A DNA stretch of 64,000 nucleotides from positions 3,658,001-3,722,000 of the forward strand of contig NZ_CP007151.1 of assembly GCF_000830985.1 (NCBI RefSeq), given 5' to 3'. Origin of the DNA: Marinobacter similis. GTDB lineage: Bacteria; Pseudomonadota; Gammaproteobacteria; Pseudomonadales; Oleiphilaceae. The translations under genes were made by a program, and so were the position numbers. Position 1 is the first letter of the stretch. Each line of letters begins with the position of its first letter. This document shows positions 22,001-29,523 of the stretch, in pieces. The notes beneath the pieces were generated by a model. The model was not told the origin of the DNA. It did no database searches and saw only the letters and a list, made by a program, of their open reading frames with translations.

Positions 22001-22728
22001 CGGCTGCTGCTACCAAGCTGGCGACTGCAAGAACCATTACCTTGGATGGTGATGTCACAGGTTCAGCCAGTTTTGATGGTTCCAGTAACGTCACTCTGAG
22101 CGCCTCAGTCGTTGCAACAGAGCACAACCATAACACCTTGTATTACACGAAGGCTGAGGTTGACGCTCTGGTAGCTGCTGCCGGTGAGAAACCAGGGATG
22201 ATTAAGCTCTGGTCTGGCTCATTGGCAAGTATCCCAGGCGGTTACGCTCTGTGTGACGGAACCCAAGGTACACCACCCCTCGCAGATAAATTCGTGATTG
22301 GTGCTGGTGGTGCGTATGCCGTGGGTGACGTTGGTGGTAGCAAGGATGCGGTCGTTGTGGCTCACACCCATGGGGCTTCATCCAACAGTACTGGCTCACA
22401 CAGTCACTCTGGAACTACGGCCAGTGGTGGTACTCACTCCCACACCACGGCAATCAAAGTGTCGAGTTCAAACTCTGCGCTGTCAGCCGTGTGGACAACC
22501 TCCTTCGGTTACACAAGTGCCGGTGGCAGTAGGGTTGGTGGTGTGTCGAACGACTCGTACACCGCTTACTACCCGTACACCAGCAGTGGAGGTGCCCATA
22601 GTCACACGTTCTCAACCAACACCACAGGTTCCCACACTCATACCATTACGGTTGACAGTGAAGGTGAATCTGGAATCGACAAGAACCTGCCGCCGTACTA
22701 CGCGCTGGCATACATCATGAAGCTCTAA
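19080..22728 (+). CDS. Tail fibre with T7 gp17-like N-terminus and collar-type tip, two frameshifts
   Basis: Receptor-binding fibre of 1,216 residues after repair of breaks near 20,735 (aatgggatgcc for aatgggaatgcc) and 21,812. Domains: residues 1-150 match the T7 gp17 tail-attachment domain (YYSRTIYDATVTGDDTFVFDF); about 150-550 is an Ala-rich coiled coil with many short repeats; then three copies of a 41-residue repeat; and last a phage tail collar-like domain (LWSGSLASIPGGYALCDG). The tip is rich in HSH and HTH triplets and ends DKNLPPYYALAYIMKL, as in tips that bind metal. T7 gp17 has 553 residues, so this fibre is over twice as long. Confidence 0.9.
21404..22131 (+). repeat. Three 41-residue repeats in the tail fibre
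   Basis: Copies at 21,404-21,526, 21,599-21,721 and 22,009-22,131 encode the pattern ATKLATARTITLGGDVTGS, then SFDGTANVTLTATV, ending in HNH or HAH. Each copy is 123 bases. This repeat type is common in tail fibre shafts and tips of many phages and can drive recombination between fibre genes. Confidence 0.85.
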
Positions 22729-22732
22729 CCGT

Positions 22733-22974
22733 ATGTTCAAAGATACGCCTAAGTGGTTCCTGGCGTTAGCTTTGACCTTTCTGATCTCGGTTGTCCCATC
22801 CTGCTACACCTGCATACCCGTCTGACCCTTCTGGAGTCCTCAGTCTATGAGGCTCAGAAAGACCGTGACCGGTTCACGCTCGTTATCGACAGGATGAACG
22901 ACAACCTTGGTCAACTGGCCACAGCAATCGCTGAACTACGTGTTGAAGTCCGAAACCTACAACAAGCCAAATAA
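22733..22974 (+). CDS. Single-span membrane protein with coiled coil, holin or spanin candidate, one frameshift
   Basis: It starts MFKDTPKWFLALALTFLISVV at 22,733, one membrane span near residues 8-25. After a single-base break near 22,825 it continues LTLLESSVYEAQKDRDRF to AELRVEVRNLQQAK, a coiled coil, for 80 residues in total. T7 has its holin gene 17.5 in this position (67 residues). One span plus a long coiled coil could also suit a membrane-anchored spanin-like protein. The role in lysis is inferred from the neighbouring endolysin. Confidence 0.6.
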
Positions 22975-22993
22975 CAATAAGAAGGAAATAAAC

Positions 22994-23173
22994 ATGCCTG
23001 CAGTATTTGCAACCATCCTGACTTCCGTAGTCACCAAGTTGTTCACTGAGAAGTTCCTCATGCGTCTGGTCATCCTTGGCCTTGAGTACGCTGCCTCTAA
23101 GTCCACCACCCAGGTCGATGACGATGTTGTCGCTGCCGTGAAAGAAGCCTATTACGGCCCAGTGGTGGAGTAA
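22994..23173 (+). CDS. Small amphipathic protein in the lysis cassette
   Basis: A protein of 59 residues with a hydrophobic first half (MPAVFATILTSVVTKLF, LMRLVILGLEYAAS) and an acidic second half (TTQVDDDVVAAVKEA). Start ATG 22,994 follows aagaaggaaataaac. The stop overlaps the endolysin start as TAATG, so the two are probably translated together. No family recognised; a role in lysis is possible. Confidence 0.6.
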   Translation: MPAVFATILTSVVTKLFTEKFLMRLVILGLEYAASKSTTQVDDDVVAAVKEAYYGPVVE

Positions 23174-23703
23174 TGGATTACATGCCCGTGGACTACTTCG
23201 TGGTAGCCATGGAGCATGTCTTTGAATGGGAAGGGGGTGAGGTTAATGACCCCCGAGACCCAGGCGGACACACCAAGTTCGGCATCTCCAAGCGGTCATA
23301 CCCGCACCTCGACATCAGCTCACTCACCCGTAAGAAAGCCATCCAGATATACCGGAAGGATTACTGGGAGCTGTGTCAGTGCGACAAACTACCTGGCCCC
23401 CTGGCACTCATGGTCTTTGACTCTGCAGTGAACCAGGGGCCAGACCGTGCGAAGAAGATTCTCCAGGCTGTGCTTGGGGTCAAACAAGATGGCCAGATTG
23501 GGCCTAAGACCCTGAGTGCAGCCCAGGAGGTCAATCTCAAAGTTGCCTTACTCGGATACTCCGTTCGACGTGCTCTCCATTACGTTCGGTTACCAACCTT
23601 CAACTATTACGGCAAGGGCTGGCTCTCAAGGCTGTTCGATACCCACGCCGCAGCGATGACCCACTATGTCGAAGAAGCGCAATTACGCAAAGGAATACGC
23701 TGA
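23173..23703 (+). CDS. Endolysin, GH108 N-acetylmuramidase
   Basis: Cell wall hydrolase of 176 residues. The N-terminal half has the GH108 pattern EWEGGEVNDPRDPGGHTKFGI, in which the first Glu is the expected catalytic residue, followed by IYRKDYWE and FDSAVNQGPDRAKKILQ. The second half (GVKQDGQIGPKTLSAAQE) is the peptidoglycan-binding part usual in the family. No signal peptide or signal-anchor is visible, so release should need a holin. T7 uses an amidase (gp3.5) placed with its early genes, so lysis here is arranged differently. Confidence 0.88.
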   Translation: MDYMPVDYFVVAMEHVFEWEGGEVNDPRDPGGHTKFGISKRSYPHLDISSLTRKKAIQIYRKDYWELCQCDKLPGPLALMVFDSAVNQGPDRAKKILQAVLGVKQDGQIGPKTLSAAQEVNLKVALLGYSVRRALHYVRLPTFNYYGKGWLSRLFDTHAAAMTHYVEEAQLRKGIR

Positions 23704-23896
23704 GTACCACAGCAAGCCAGCTCAGAAGAAGCGTAGGGCAGGGCGCAATGCCGCCAGACGCAAGATGGAGAAGGCCGGAAAGGTACGCAAGGGTGATGGC
23801 AAGGACGTCGATCACAAAGACAGAAACCCCAGGAACAACGCGAGGAGCAACCTCCGTATTCAATCCCAGAAAGAGAACAGAGGACGAAACAAGTGA
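23666..23896 (+). CDS. Small HNH-like DNA-binding protein
   Basis: A very basic protein of 76 residues: KKRNYAKEYAEYHS, KKRRAGRNAARRKMEK, then VDHKDRNPRNNARSNLRI. The DHxD...NN...NL pattern is that of small HNH endonucleases. HNH proteins beside terminase genes help cut packaged DNA in several other phages. The gene overlaps the endolysin by 38 bases and the small terminase by four. The first His of a full HNH is not obvious, so activity is uncertain. Confidence 0.65.
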   Translation: MSKKRNYAKEYAEYHSKPAQKKRRAGRNAARRKMEKAGKVRKGDGKDVDHKDRNPRNNARSNLRIQSQKENRGRNK

Positions 23897-24123
23897 GCAC
23901 AGACCTTGAGTCCCTTCTGGCAGACCTACATCTGGCCATTACCGAGCAGTTGCTTGAGAGGGTCAAGACAGGGGTTGCCACAGCATCTGAACTGAACGTA
24001 GCTCGGCAGATGCTCAAGGATAACAACATTGAGCTACGACCTAACGCCACAAGTCCTCTCGGCAAGCTGGCTGACGCACTGCCTGATGCCTTTGACGTTG
24101 ATGACCAATACCCACGGCACTAA
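23893..24123 (+). CDS. Small terminase (T7 gp18-like)
   Basis: A protein of 76 residues starting at GTG 23,893 in a GTGA overlap. The pattern DLHLAITEQLLERVKTGVAT, ELNVARQMLKDNNIE, followed by an acidic tail (LPDAFDVDDQ), matches DNA maturase A of T7-like phages (gp18, 89 residues). It recognises phage DNA and stimulates packaging by the large subunit. Confidence 0.88.
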   Translation: MSTDLESLLADLHLAITEQLLERVKTGVATASELNVARQMLKDNNIELRPNATSPLGKLADALPDAFDVDDQYPRH

Positions 24124-24127
24124 CTAA

Positions 24128-24158
24128 CCTGAAGCCTCTCTGAGACGATCTGAGGGGC
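24128..24158 (+). terminator. Weak hairpin between terminase genes
   Basis: The sequence aagcctctctgaga pairs imperfectly with tctgaggggcttt around a CGA loop, with only three T after it. It may slow transcription or mark a processing site. It lies directly before a motif A promoter candidate. Confidence 0.4.
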
Positions 24159-24180
24159 TTTAGACCCGACATCGAGACAT
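24159..24180 (+). promoter_or_regulatory. Candidate phage promoter, motif A, before the large terminase
   Basis: The sequence TAGACCCGACATCGAGAC lies five bases before ATG 24,185 with no other clear ribosome binding site between. It shares 15 of 18 positions with the consensus of the other copies. Confidence 0.5.
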
Positions 24181-24184
24181 ACGC

Positions 24185-25891
24185 ATGAGCGATAAGGTCT
24201 TGGTGGTCGAGAAGAAGCTGAAGTCTGACTTTCGGTACTTCCTCCTGGCCATCTGGAAAGAACTGGCGCTCCCTGACCCCACACCCCTTCAGTACGACAT
24301 TGGTAAGTACCTCCAGCATGGCCCCAAGCGGTGCATCATCGAAGCCTTCCGAGGTGTCGGTAAAAGCTGGATAACCTCTGCCTTTGTTGTCTGGCTCCTG
24401 TACCGAAACCCCCAGCTCAAGATTATGGTGGTATCGGCCAGTAAAGATCGGGCAGACCAGTTCTCCACATTCACCAAACGATTGATTAACACCGTGCCCT
24501 GGCTGGCACACCTGTCTGCCGGTAATGAGCAGCGGAACAGTCTACATGCTTTCGACGTAGGCCCAGCACAGCCAGACCATAGCCCCAGCGTCAAATCCGT
24601 AGGTATCACTGGTCAGTTGACCGGTAGCCGTGCGGACGTAATCATTGCCGATGACGTTGAGGTCGTAAACAACAGTCAGACCCAGACAGCCCGTGAGTAT
24701 CTCGCAACGCTGGTCAAAGAGTTTGACGCTATCCTCAAGCCTCTACCTACCAGCCGTATCATCTTCCTGGGCACCCCTCAGTGTGAGATGAGTCTGTACA
24801 ACGAGCTGCCGAAGCGCGGCTATGAGTGTCGTATCTGGCCAGCTCTGTTCCCAAGTGATGAGCAGGTCATGGCCTACGCTGGGAAACTGGCACCGTTCAT
24901 TCTTGAACACCCGCAGTATGAACATGGGTCTACAACTGACCCCAAACGCTTCAGTAATGAGGACTTGCAGGAACGTCTGCTGTCCTACGGTAAGGCTGGC
25001 TTTGCCCTGCAGTTCATGCTGGACACAAGCCTGAGTGATGCCGATAAGTACCCGCTGAAGTTCTCTGACCTCCTGATTATGTCCATACCGTTCCAGAAGG
25101 GGCCGACCGAACTGGTTCACACCTTCGATAAGGACTACGGGTTGGGCGAACTGCCTAACATGGGGTTGGCTGGTGACCGCTACTTCTCGCCATTCTATGT
25201 GGCCAAGGAGCTGGTGGATTACCAGATGAGAGCTATGTCCATTGACCCCTCTGGTCGAGGTAAGGACGAGACAGCTTATGCCGTGGGCTACATGCTTAAC
25301 GGTAACATCTTCGTGCCTGAGGCCAGTGGTCTGATCGGAGGTTATGGCCCAGAGGTTCTGGAGTCCCTGGCCAAGATCGCCAAGAAGCATCAGGTCAACG
25401 AGATAATCATTGAGGACAACTTCGGTGATGGCATGTTCGAGGCTCTCCTGAAGCCTGTACTGAGCCGTGTGTACCCTTGTTCAACCTTGGGTCAACGTCA
25501 GCACATCCAGAAGGAGAAGCGGATTATAGACACCCTGGAGCCGGTCATGATGCAACACCGTCTGGCCATTGACCCCAGAGTCGTCGTGTCCGACTACGAG
25601 ACCACCAAGAGTAACCCTGCCTACAGTCTCTTCTACCAGATGAGTCGAGTGACTGCCGAGAAGGGAGCCTTGGGTCATGACGACCGGTTGGACGCCCTGG
25701 CAATCTTGGTGAAGTACTTCCAAGACATGCTGGAGCAAGACAGCCATGGAGCAGAGCAGAACCGGAAGGATGAGCTGCTGATGAATGAGCTGCAGGACTT
25801 CATTGACCATGCTCAAGGTGAAACTGGTCAAAATCTCTACAGAAATTCATGGATGGCCGATGGTCTGCAGCCCGCGTGGCACAAGGCCTAG
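24185..25891 (+). CDS. Large terminase (T7 gp19-like)
   Basis: Packaging motor ATPase and nuclease of 568 residues; T7 gp19 has 586. Walker A is RGVGKS (residues 56-61), Walker B VIIADD (D156, D157), and FLGTPQ is the coupling motif. The nuclease domain has IDPSGRGKDETA and a late Asp in GHDDRLDALAIL. No frameshift. It is the last late gene, followed by a motif B promoter and a gene-free region, as in T7 where gene 19 is near the right end. Confidence 0.95.
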   Translation: MSDKVLVVEKKLKSDFRYFLLAIWKELALPDPTPLQYDIGKYLQHGPKRCIIEAFRGVGKSWITSAFVVWLLYRNPQLKIMVVSASKDRADQFSTFTKRLINTVPWLAHLSAGNEQRNSLHAFDVGPAQPDHSPSVKSVGITGQLTGSRADVIIADDVEVVNNSQTQTAREYLATLVKEFDAILKPLPTSRIIFLGTPQCEMSLYNELPKRGYECRIWPALFPSDEQVMAYAGKLAPFILEHPQYEHGSTTDPKRFSNEDLQERLLSYGKAGFALQFMLDTSLSDADKYPLKFSDLLIMSIPFQKGPTELVHTFDKDYGLGELPNMGLAGDRYFSPFYVAKELVDYQMRAMSIDPSGRGKDETAYAVGYMLNGNIFVPEASGLIGGYGPEVLESLAKIAKKHQVNEIIIEDNFGDGMFEALLKPVLSRVYPCSTLGQRQHIQKEKRIIDTLEPVMMQHRLAIDPRVVVSDYETTKSNPAYSLFYQMSRVTAEKGALGHDDRLDALAILVKYFQDMLEQDSHGAEQNRKDELLMNELQDFIDHAQGETGQNLYRNSWMADGLQPAWHKA

Positions 25892-25915
25892 AATAAAGTC
25901 GGGCCTAAGGGGAAA
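25892..25915 (+). promoter_or_regulatory. Candidate phage promoter, motif B copy 2
   Basis: The sequence AATAAAGTCGGGCCTAAGG followed by GGAAA begins right after the terminase stop. It shares 16 of the first 19 bases with the copy at 4681. In T7 a promoter (phi-OR) lies at the equivalent place near the right genome end. The small hairpin GGGG-AAA-CCCC overlaps its end. Confidence 0.45.
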
Positions 25916-26007
25916 CCCCAAGGTCATATAACTATAAGTATGACCCTCAGTTTTGTACCCCATGGCTCTATCTCCTCTTGTTCTACCTCCTCCTAGTTGT
26001 ACCCCTC

Positions 26008-26048
26008 AGCCTGACCTATAGCTAATCCTATGGTCAGGGCTTTTTTTT
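26008..26048 (+). terminator. Rho-independent terminator after the late genes
   Basis: The stem agcctgacctatag pairs with ctatggtcagggct, followed by eight T. It would stop late transcripts before they enter the early region of a circular genome or prophage. Confidence 0.85.
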
Positions 26049-26450
26049 CTTACTATAAGTCATGCCCCCTGGTATGACCCCTGGTGTTACCTCTCGCTCC
26101 TTGCCTCCTGTTACTAGTAGAACCAGTGACAATGACCCTCCAGCTACCATGGGTCATTAACTATAGGCAGCGATGAGATTATCACCCTCCGCTTTGGGGG
26201 TGAGTGAGGCGTAAGCCGAACGAACCTCAAGGCAATACCTCCTGGCCAGCCCCTGGTCAAACCCCTAGTTATACTCCCCTGGACAACCTCTGGCTTAGCT
26301 GGAGTCCCACCGTCCGTTGTAACCTCCAGTTTTGTTTTCAGTTAAAAATCTGAGTGACCTTATGTAAAGGCCAGCAGCCCGAAAACCCCCCGTGTACCCC
26401 CCTCGATTGACCTCTGGTCATGGCATGGGGTCATTCTGTGTGTGCATAGG

Positions 26451-26566
26451 GTCACAACCACCGGCCTGTACCTCAGGTATAGCGCGGGGTCATCCCCTCA
26501 GGTAGGGGAAGGTAGGGTACTATCACGCCTACATCTAACCGCCAGTCATAACCACCGGCCTGTACC
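26451..26566 (+). repeat. 22-base direct repeat, two copies
   Basis: GTCACAACCACCGGCCTG at 26,451 and GTCATAACCACCGGCCTG at 26,545 are each followed by TACC, with one mismatch in 22, spaced 94 bases apart. A partial copy (GGCCACCGGCCCAGACC) lies at 26,810. T7 has short tandem repeats flanking its terminal repeat; these may be the equivalent. Confidence 0.75.
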
Positions 26567-26737
26567 CTTAGTGTTATGTTATAACATCCGAGTGCTACAC
26601 CCTATAGGCACGACCCAGAGCACAACATGTAGTATGTCCACCGGTCATGACCCACACCATCTAGTGTTATGACCTCCACTATCACCACCAGTCATGCCCT
26701 TGCGTATAGATGTAGGTCTATCATCCGGTCATTTATT

Positions 26738-26758
26738 TTAGTCCTGACATCGAAAAGT
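26738..26758 (+). promoter_or_regulatory. Candidate phage promoter, motif A, in the end region
   Basis: The sequence TAGTCCTGACATCGAAAAG, with the conserved block intact but AAAA in place of GGGA. A promoter at this place would be like phi-OL of T7, just inside the left genome end. Confidence 0.5.
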
Positions 26759-27001
26759 TATTGACCTCAGGTTTAGCCTATGGTCAAATAGCTCCATCGA
26801 ATGAGGTGACGGCCACCGGCCCAGACCTCTCGCTCTTTAACAGTTTAGCCTTCAGTACCAGCTCTTAGCAGCCATGACTAGTTGTCCCTGAGTGACGCCA
26901 GACCAAAGCAGTCGTTAAACGGACAGACCAAGGGTGAGAACGCGGAGCAATACAAACTGAGGGTCATAACTGAAAGAAGCGAGGTCGGGTTCAGATTGAG
27001 C

Positions 27002-27029
27002 TTGACACCGAACCGAGAACGTGTAGAAT
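27002..27029 (+). promoter_or_regulatory. Strong sigma70 promoter for the early genes
   Basis: TTGACA at 27,002-27,007 and TAGAAT at 27,024-27,029 are 16 bases apart. The -35 is perfect and the -10 has one mismatch. It lies about 380 bases before the first early gene and faces it, like the A promoters used by host polymerase in T7. In a lysogen it would have to be silenced. Confidence 0.75.
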
Positions 27030-27412
27030 GAGCAACATGGAAGAACGAAGTGGTGAGGCGGGATGCCTCAGGCTCAGGGAATAAGAGCCACCAATATACC
27101 TCCAAGAGGTGCCGGGTCTCCTTAAACACCGGAAGCAGGGTCACGCTACAAGCTGACCAACGGCTTTGATCTGAAGGCAAGTTGCCTGAAGTAGCCCGAG
27201 TAGGTTTAGGCAAAGGGTTCGTCCCTCCCAACGACCGATTGAGCGACCGAAAACCCGAGTCCTCAGCAATAACGAGGAGCTGGCTTATCTCCAGTGAGGG
27301 TCAATATACAAACGATACGGGTGGCACCGATACCAAGCCCTACAGTTATATTCCGGCTGTTCATTCTCTGAGTGGACAGTCGCGGAATCTAACCACAGTG
27401 AGAAACACTGAC

Positions 27413-27637
27413 ATGAACATGAAGATCGCTGAACGTGGTATCCGCTACATCAACCTGATGGCTGACACTAATCCTGACCATGCTGGCTGGGACATGCTCT
27501 TCAACTGTACTGGAGAGTCTGACCTGATCGCTGATTACCCTGAGGTCAAGACCTTCGTAGAGCTGAAGGCAAGCCTGAAGCGAATGGCTGAGGTCTACGC
27601 TGATGTTCACTCCGATATTCTGTCCACTGTCTTTTAA
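27413..27637 (+). CDS. Early phage protein, unknown
   Basis: A protein of 74 residues, MNMKIAERGIRYINLMADT to VHSDILSTVF. The open frame continues upstream to 27,182, but that part is low quality and lacks a start signal, so I chose ATG 27,413; ATG 27,419 is equally possible. It is acidic and probably helical. First gene after the sigma70 promoter. No family recognised. Confidence 0.65.
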   Translation: MNMKIAERGIRYINLMADTNPDHAGWDMLFNCTGESDLIADYPEVKTFVELKASLKRMAEVYADVHSDILSTVF

Positions 27638-27651
27638 TGAGGTCTATCATC

Positions 27652-27804
27652 ATGACATTCCGTGCCCTGCTTAACCGTGCTGTACACCATGCTCCTCGTC
27701 ACTCATGGGTTAACCCTGAGGCAAGAGACCCCATGTATTTCATCCGGTCAAAAGCTGAAGCGAATAACAAGCGTGACGGCAAAGCTATGTTCACTCTGGG
27801 CTAA
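27652..27804 (+). CDS. Small basic early protein, unknown
   Basis: A protein of 50 residues, MTFRALLNRAVHHAPRHSW, then NPEARDPMYFIRSKAEANN, ending MFTLG. It starts 14 bases after the previous gene behind atgaggtctatcatc, which has a ribosome binding site. It is rich in Arg and His. No family recognised. Confidence 0.6.
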   Translation: MTFRALLNRAVHHAPRHSWVNPEARDPMYFIRSKAEANNKRDGKAMFTLG

Positions 27805-27824
27805 TAGTCCCGACATCAATCCGA
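27804..27824 (+). promoter_or_regulatory. Candidate phage promoter, motif A
   Basis: The sequence TAGTCCCGACATCAATCCG lies between two early genes, 36 bases before ATG 27,841. The core CYGACATC is intact and the downstream part differs. Confidence 0.45.
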
Positions 27825-27840
27825 ACCTGAGGTAATGACA

Positions 27841-28575
27841 ATGAGTAAAGTCTCTGGAGTTGTGCTGTATGAAGGCCCATCGGTTTTAGACGGGCAACCT
27901 ATCATCGCGGTCGCAACCTTCAGCTCTAAAAACGAGAAGACTGGCCCCATGATTCAGACATGGATACTCCGGTCAGACGTTGAACCTCAGGTTGCAAGCA
28001 AGGCAGGACTGGACGGTTCTGTCTGTGGTGCTTGCCCACATCGTCACTCGCTGGGTGGTAGCTGCTACGTCATCACTCATCAAGGGCCGCTGGCTGTCTA
28101 CCGGTCATTCAAGCGGGGCAATTACCCTACGTTTGACCCTGGCATTCATGGGTCTCTGTTCACTGGGCGCATGATTCGCTTGGGTGCCTATGGTGACCCT
28201 GCTGCTGTGCCAGTAGACGTATGGTCATCCGTTGTGAGCCTGACCACTGGCCACACTGGGTACACACACCAAATCGGACACCCCAAGTTTGACTCTCGCA
28301 TCCTGCACTACTGCATGGTGTCAGCGGATACACCTAAGGGTGCGCTGGCTCATCAGTTCCATGGACGTAGAACCTTCAGGGTTAAGACTGAAGACAGCCC
28401 GCTGGCTGCTAACGAGGTGCTGTGCCTGAGTGAGACCACTGGCATTAGCTGTCTGGCTTGTGGTCTATGCAATGGTGCCAAGGGTGATGGCCCTAGCGTT
28501 GCGATCAATGTTCACGGCACCTATGCCAAGCGTTATGTCTCCAAGTACGGACGCATCAACGCCATTGCAGTTTGA
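27841..28575 (+). CDS. Cys-rich early protein, probably metal-binding
   Basis: A protein of 244 residues. Two cysteine clusters stand out: VCGACPHRHSLGGSC near residues 60-75 and CLACGLCNGAKGDG near residue 215. They could bind zinc or an iron-sulfur cluster. I chose ATG 27,841 because GAGG at 27,829 is eight bases away; ATG 27,835 is too close to it. It is followed by a motif A promoter. I cannot name the family. The size and position suggest a host-takeover role, which is inference. Confidence 0.75.
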   Translation: MSKVSGVVLYEGPSVLDGQPIIAVATFSSKNEKTGPMIQTWILRSDVEPQVASKAGLDGSVCGACPHRHSLGGSCYVITHQGPLAVYRSFKRGNYPTFDPGIHGSLFTGRMIRLGAYGDPAAVPVDVWSSVVSLTTGHTGYTHQIGHPKFDSRILHYCMVSADTPKGALAHQFHGRRTFRVKTEDSPLAANEVLCLSETTGISCLACGLCNGAKGDGPSVAINVHGTYAKRYVSKYGRINAIAV

Positions 28576-28576
28576 T

Positions 28577-28596
28577 CTAGTAGTACTGACATCGGG
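28577..28596 (+). promoter_or_regulatory. Candidate phage promoter, motif A
   Basis: The sequence TAGTACTGACATCGGGTTG lies right after the stop of the Cys-rich gene and 63 bases before ATG 28,659. Only one base differs from the other copies in the conserved block. Confidence 0.5.
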
Positions 28597-28658
28597 TTGA
28601 TCGCAAGGTCAGCCCTACCTTTTTCTCCGAGCACTATCACTATCATTGGGACACCACT

Positions 28659-29138
28659 ATGCCGTACTTCGACATCTGTTTCGCCAGACCTGCAGCAAGA
28701 AACACTGAGCAACCCAAACGTGTTAAGGCAGAGACCGAGGCACTTGCCATTGAAGCCTACAAACGTCGGGTCAAGGACATTCCTGAAGGCTCGCGGTTCT
28801 ACCCACGGCCAATCTCTGAGATGTGGCGCAAGAAGGAACAGGTAGCTCGGAGACTGAGGAAGCAAGCCGAGGGTCTGGGCTATACGCTGACCCGTGTCTT
28901 CGACGGTGAGGAATGGGAAGAGCTGGCCGCCAACTGTTCAGACCGTGACTACCTCGACATGGCTATGTGTACCGACATGACTGTCGTGCGCTTCGAGAAA
29001 GACTTCGAGCGGCTGAGCTTCTACTTCTGCTGGGACAACTACCCAAGTGAGTGTCTGTACGACCACACGGCCAACTCCAACGCAGACGCCATTGCAAGGG
29101 CAACCATCGACCACTTTGAAGGTAAGGCAGGGTACTGA
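28659..29138 (+). CDS. Early phage protein, unknown
   Basis: A protein of 159 residues, MPYFDICFARPAARNTEQP to IDHFEGKAGY. The first half is basic and helical (KRVKAETEALAIEAYKRRV), the second acidic with several Trp, Cys and Tyr (FYFCWDNYPSECLYD). No family recognised. It opens a run of genes separated by two bases or overlapping in ATGA, so they probably share one transcript. Confidence 0.7.
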   Translation: MPYFDICFARPAARNTEQPKRVKAETEALAIEAYKRRVKDIPEGSRFYPRPISEMWRKKEQVARRLRKQAEGLGYTLTRVFDGEEWEELAANCSDRDYLDMAMCTDMTVVRFEKDFERLSFYFCWDNYPSECLYDHTANSNADAIARATIDHFEGKAGY

Positions 29139-29140
29139 CC

Positions 29141-29374
29141 ATGACCGCAATCATCATCGAAGGCATACGGTTTCCGACCCCAAGTCAGACCGAGATGGCC
29201 CTTGAGTATGGCTTGCAACAAATGAAAGAGCTGGGCCGTGGGTTACACCTGCGGCTGATCGACGTCAGGGGGAGAGCTTACACAATCCCAGGCGTTGATC
29301 GGGAAGGCCTCATCCGTGAGGTCGAACACCACCTGTTACTGGTCTCATCAACTCCAATGGAGCTGCGGTCATGA
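29141..29374 (+). CDS. Early phage protein, unknown
   Basis: A protein of 77 residues, MTAIIIEGIRFPTPSQTEM to LLVSSTPMELRS, with a mixed alpha/beta look. It starts two bases after the previous stop and overlaps the next gene as ATGA. No family recognised. Confidence 0.65.
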   Translation: MTAIIIEGIRFPTPSQTEMALEYGLQQMKELGRGLHLRLIDVRGRAYTIPGVDREGLIREVEHHLLLVSSTPMELRS

Positions 29375-29523
29375 TCGAAGACTTCCTACGTCAATGCACG
29401 GCCTGCGGTCAGGGCCAATGGCTGGAGGAGTGTCATCTCGGCACCCTCGGCACACTTGAACACCACCGCTGCAGATACTGCGGCAACGATTGGTCAGAAC
29501 CTGTACTGGAGCCTGAAGCATGA
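29371..29523 (+). CDS. Small zinc-ribbon protein
   Basis: A protein of 50 residues with two CxxC pairs: QCTACGQGQW and CRYCGNDWSE. The spacing of about 25 residues is that of a zinc ribbon. It overlaps both neighbours by four bases. Small zinc ribbons in phage early regions often bind nucleic acid or a host protein; which applies here is unknown. Confidence 0.7.
   Translation: MIEDFLRQCTACGQGQWLEECHLGTLGTLEHHRCRYCGNDWSEPVLEPEA

Larger units (their letters stand above)
25892..27412 (+). other. Gene-free, repeat-rich region, probable joined virion ends
   Basis: No convincing gene is seen on either strand in 1.5 kb, although phage genes elsewhere are packed end to end. The first 900 bases hold about twenty copies of GGTCA or TGACC, including the perfect palindrome GGTCATGACC at 26,643, plus a 22-base direct repeat, a terminator and promoter-like motifs. 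In T7-type phages the terminal repeat lies between the end of gene 19 and the early promoters, which is this position in a circularised prophage. The exact ends cannot be placed from the sequence. Confidence 0.7.

Noticed and set aside
27182..27412. N-terminal extension of the first early gene
   Set aside because: No ribosome binding site at 27,182, and the extension looks like translated non-coding DNA.
25892..27412. CRISPR array in the repeat-rich region
   Set aside because: Repeats are short, irregular and in both orientations, with no regular spacers and no cas genes.
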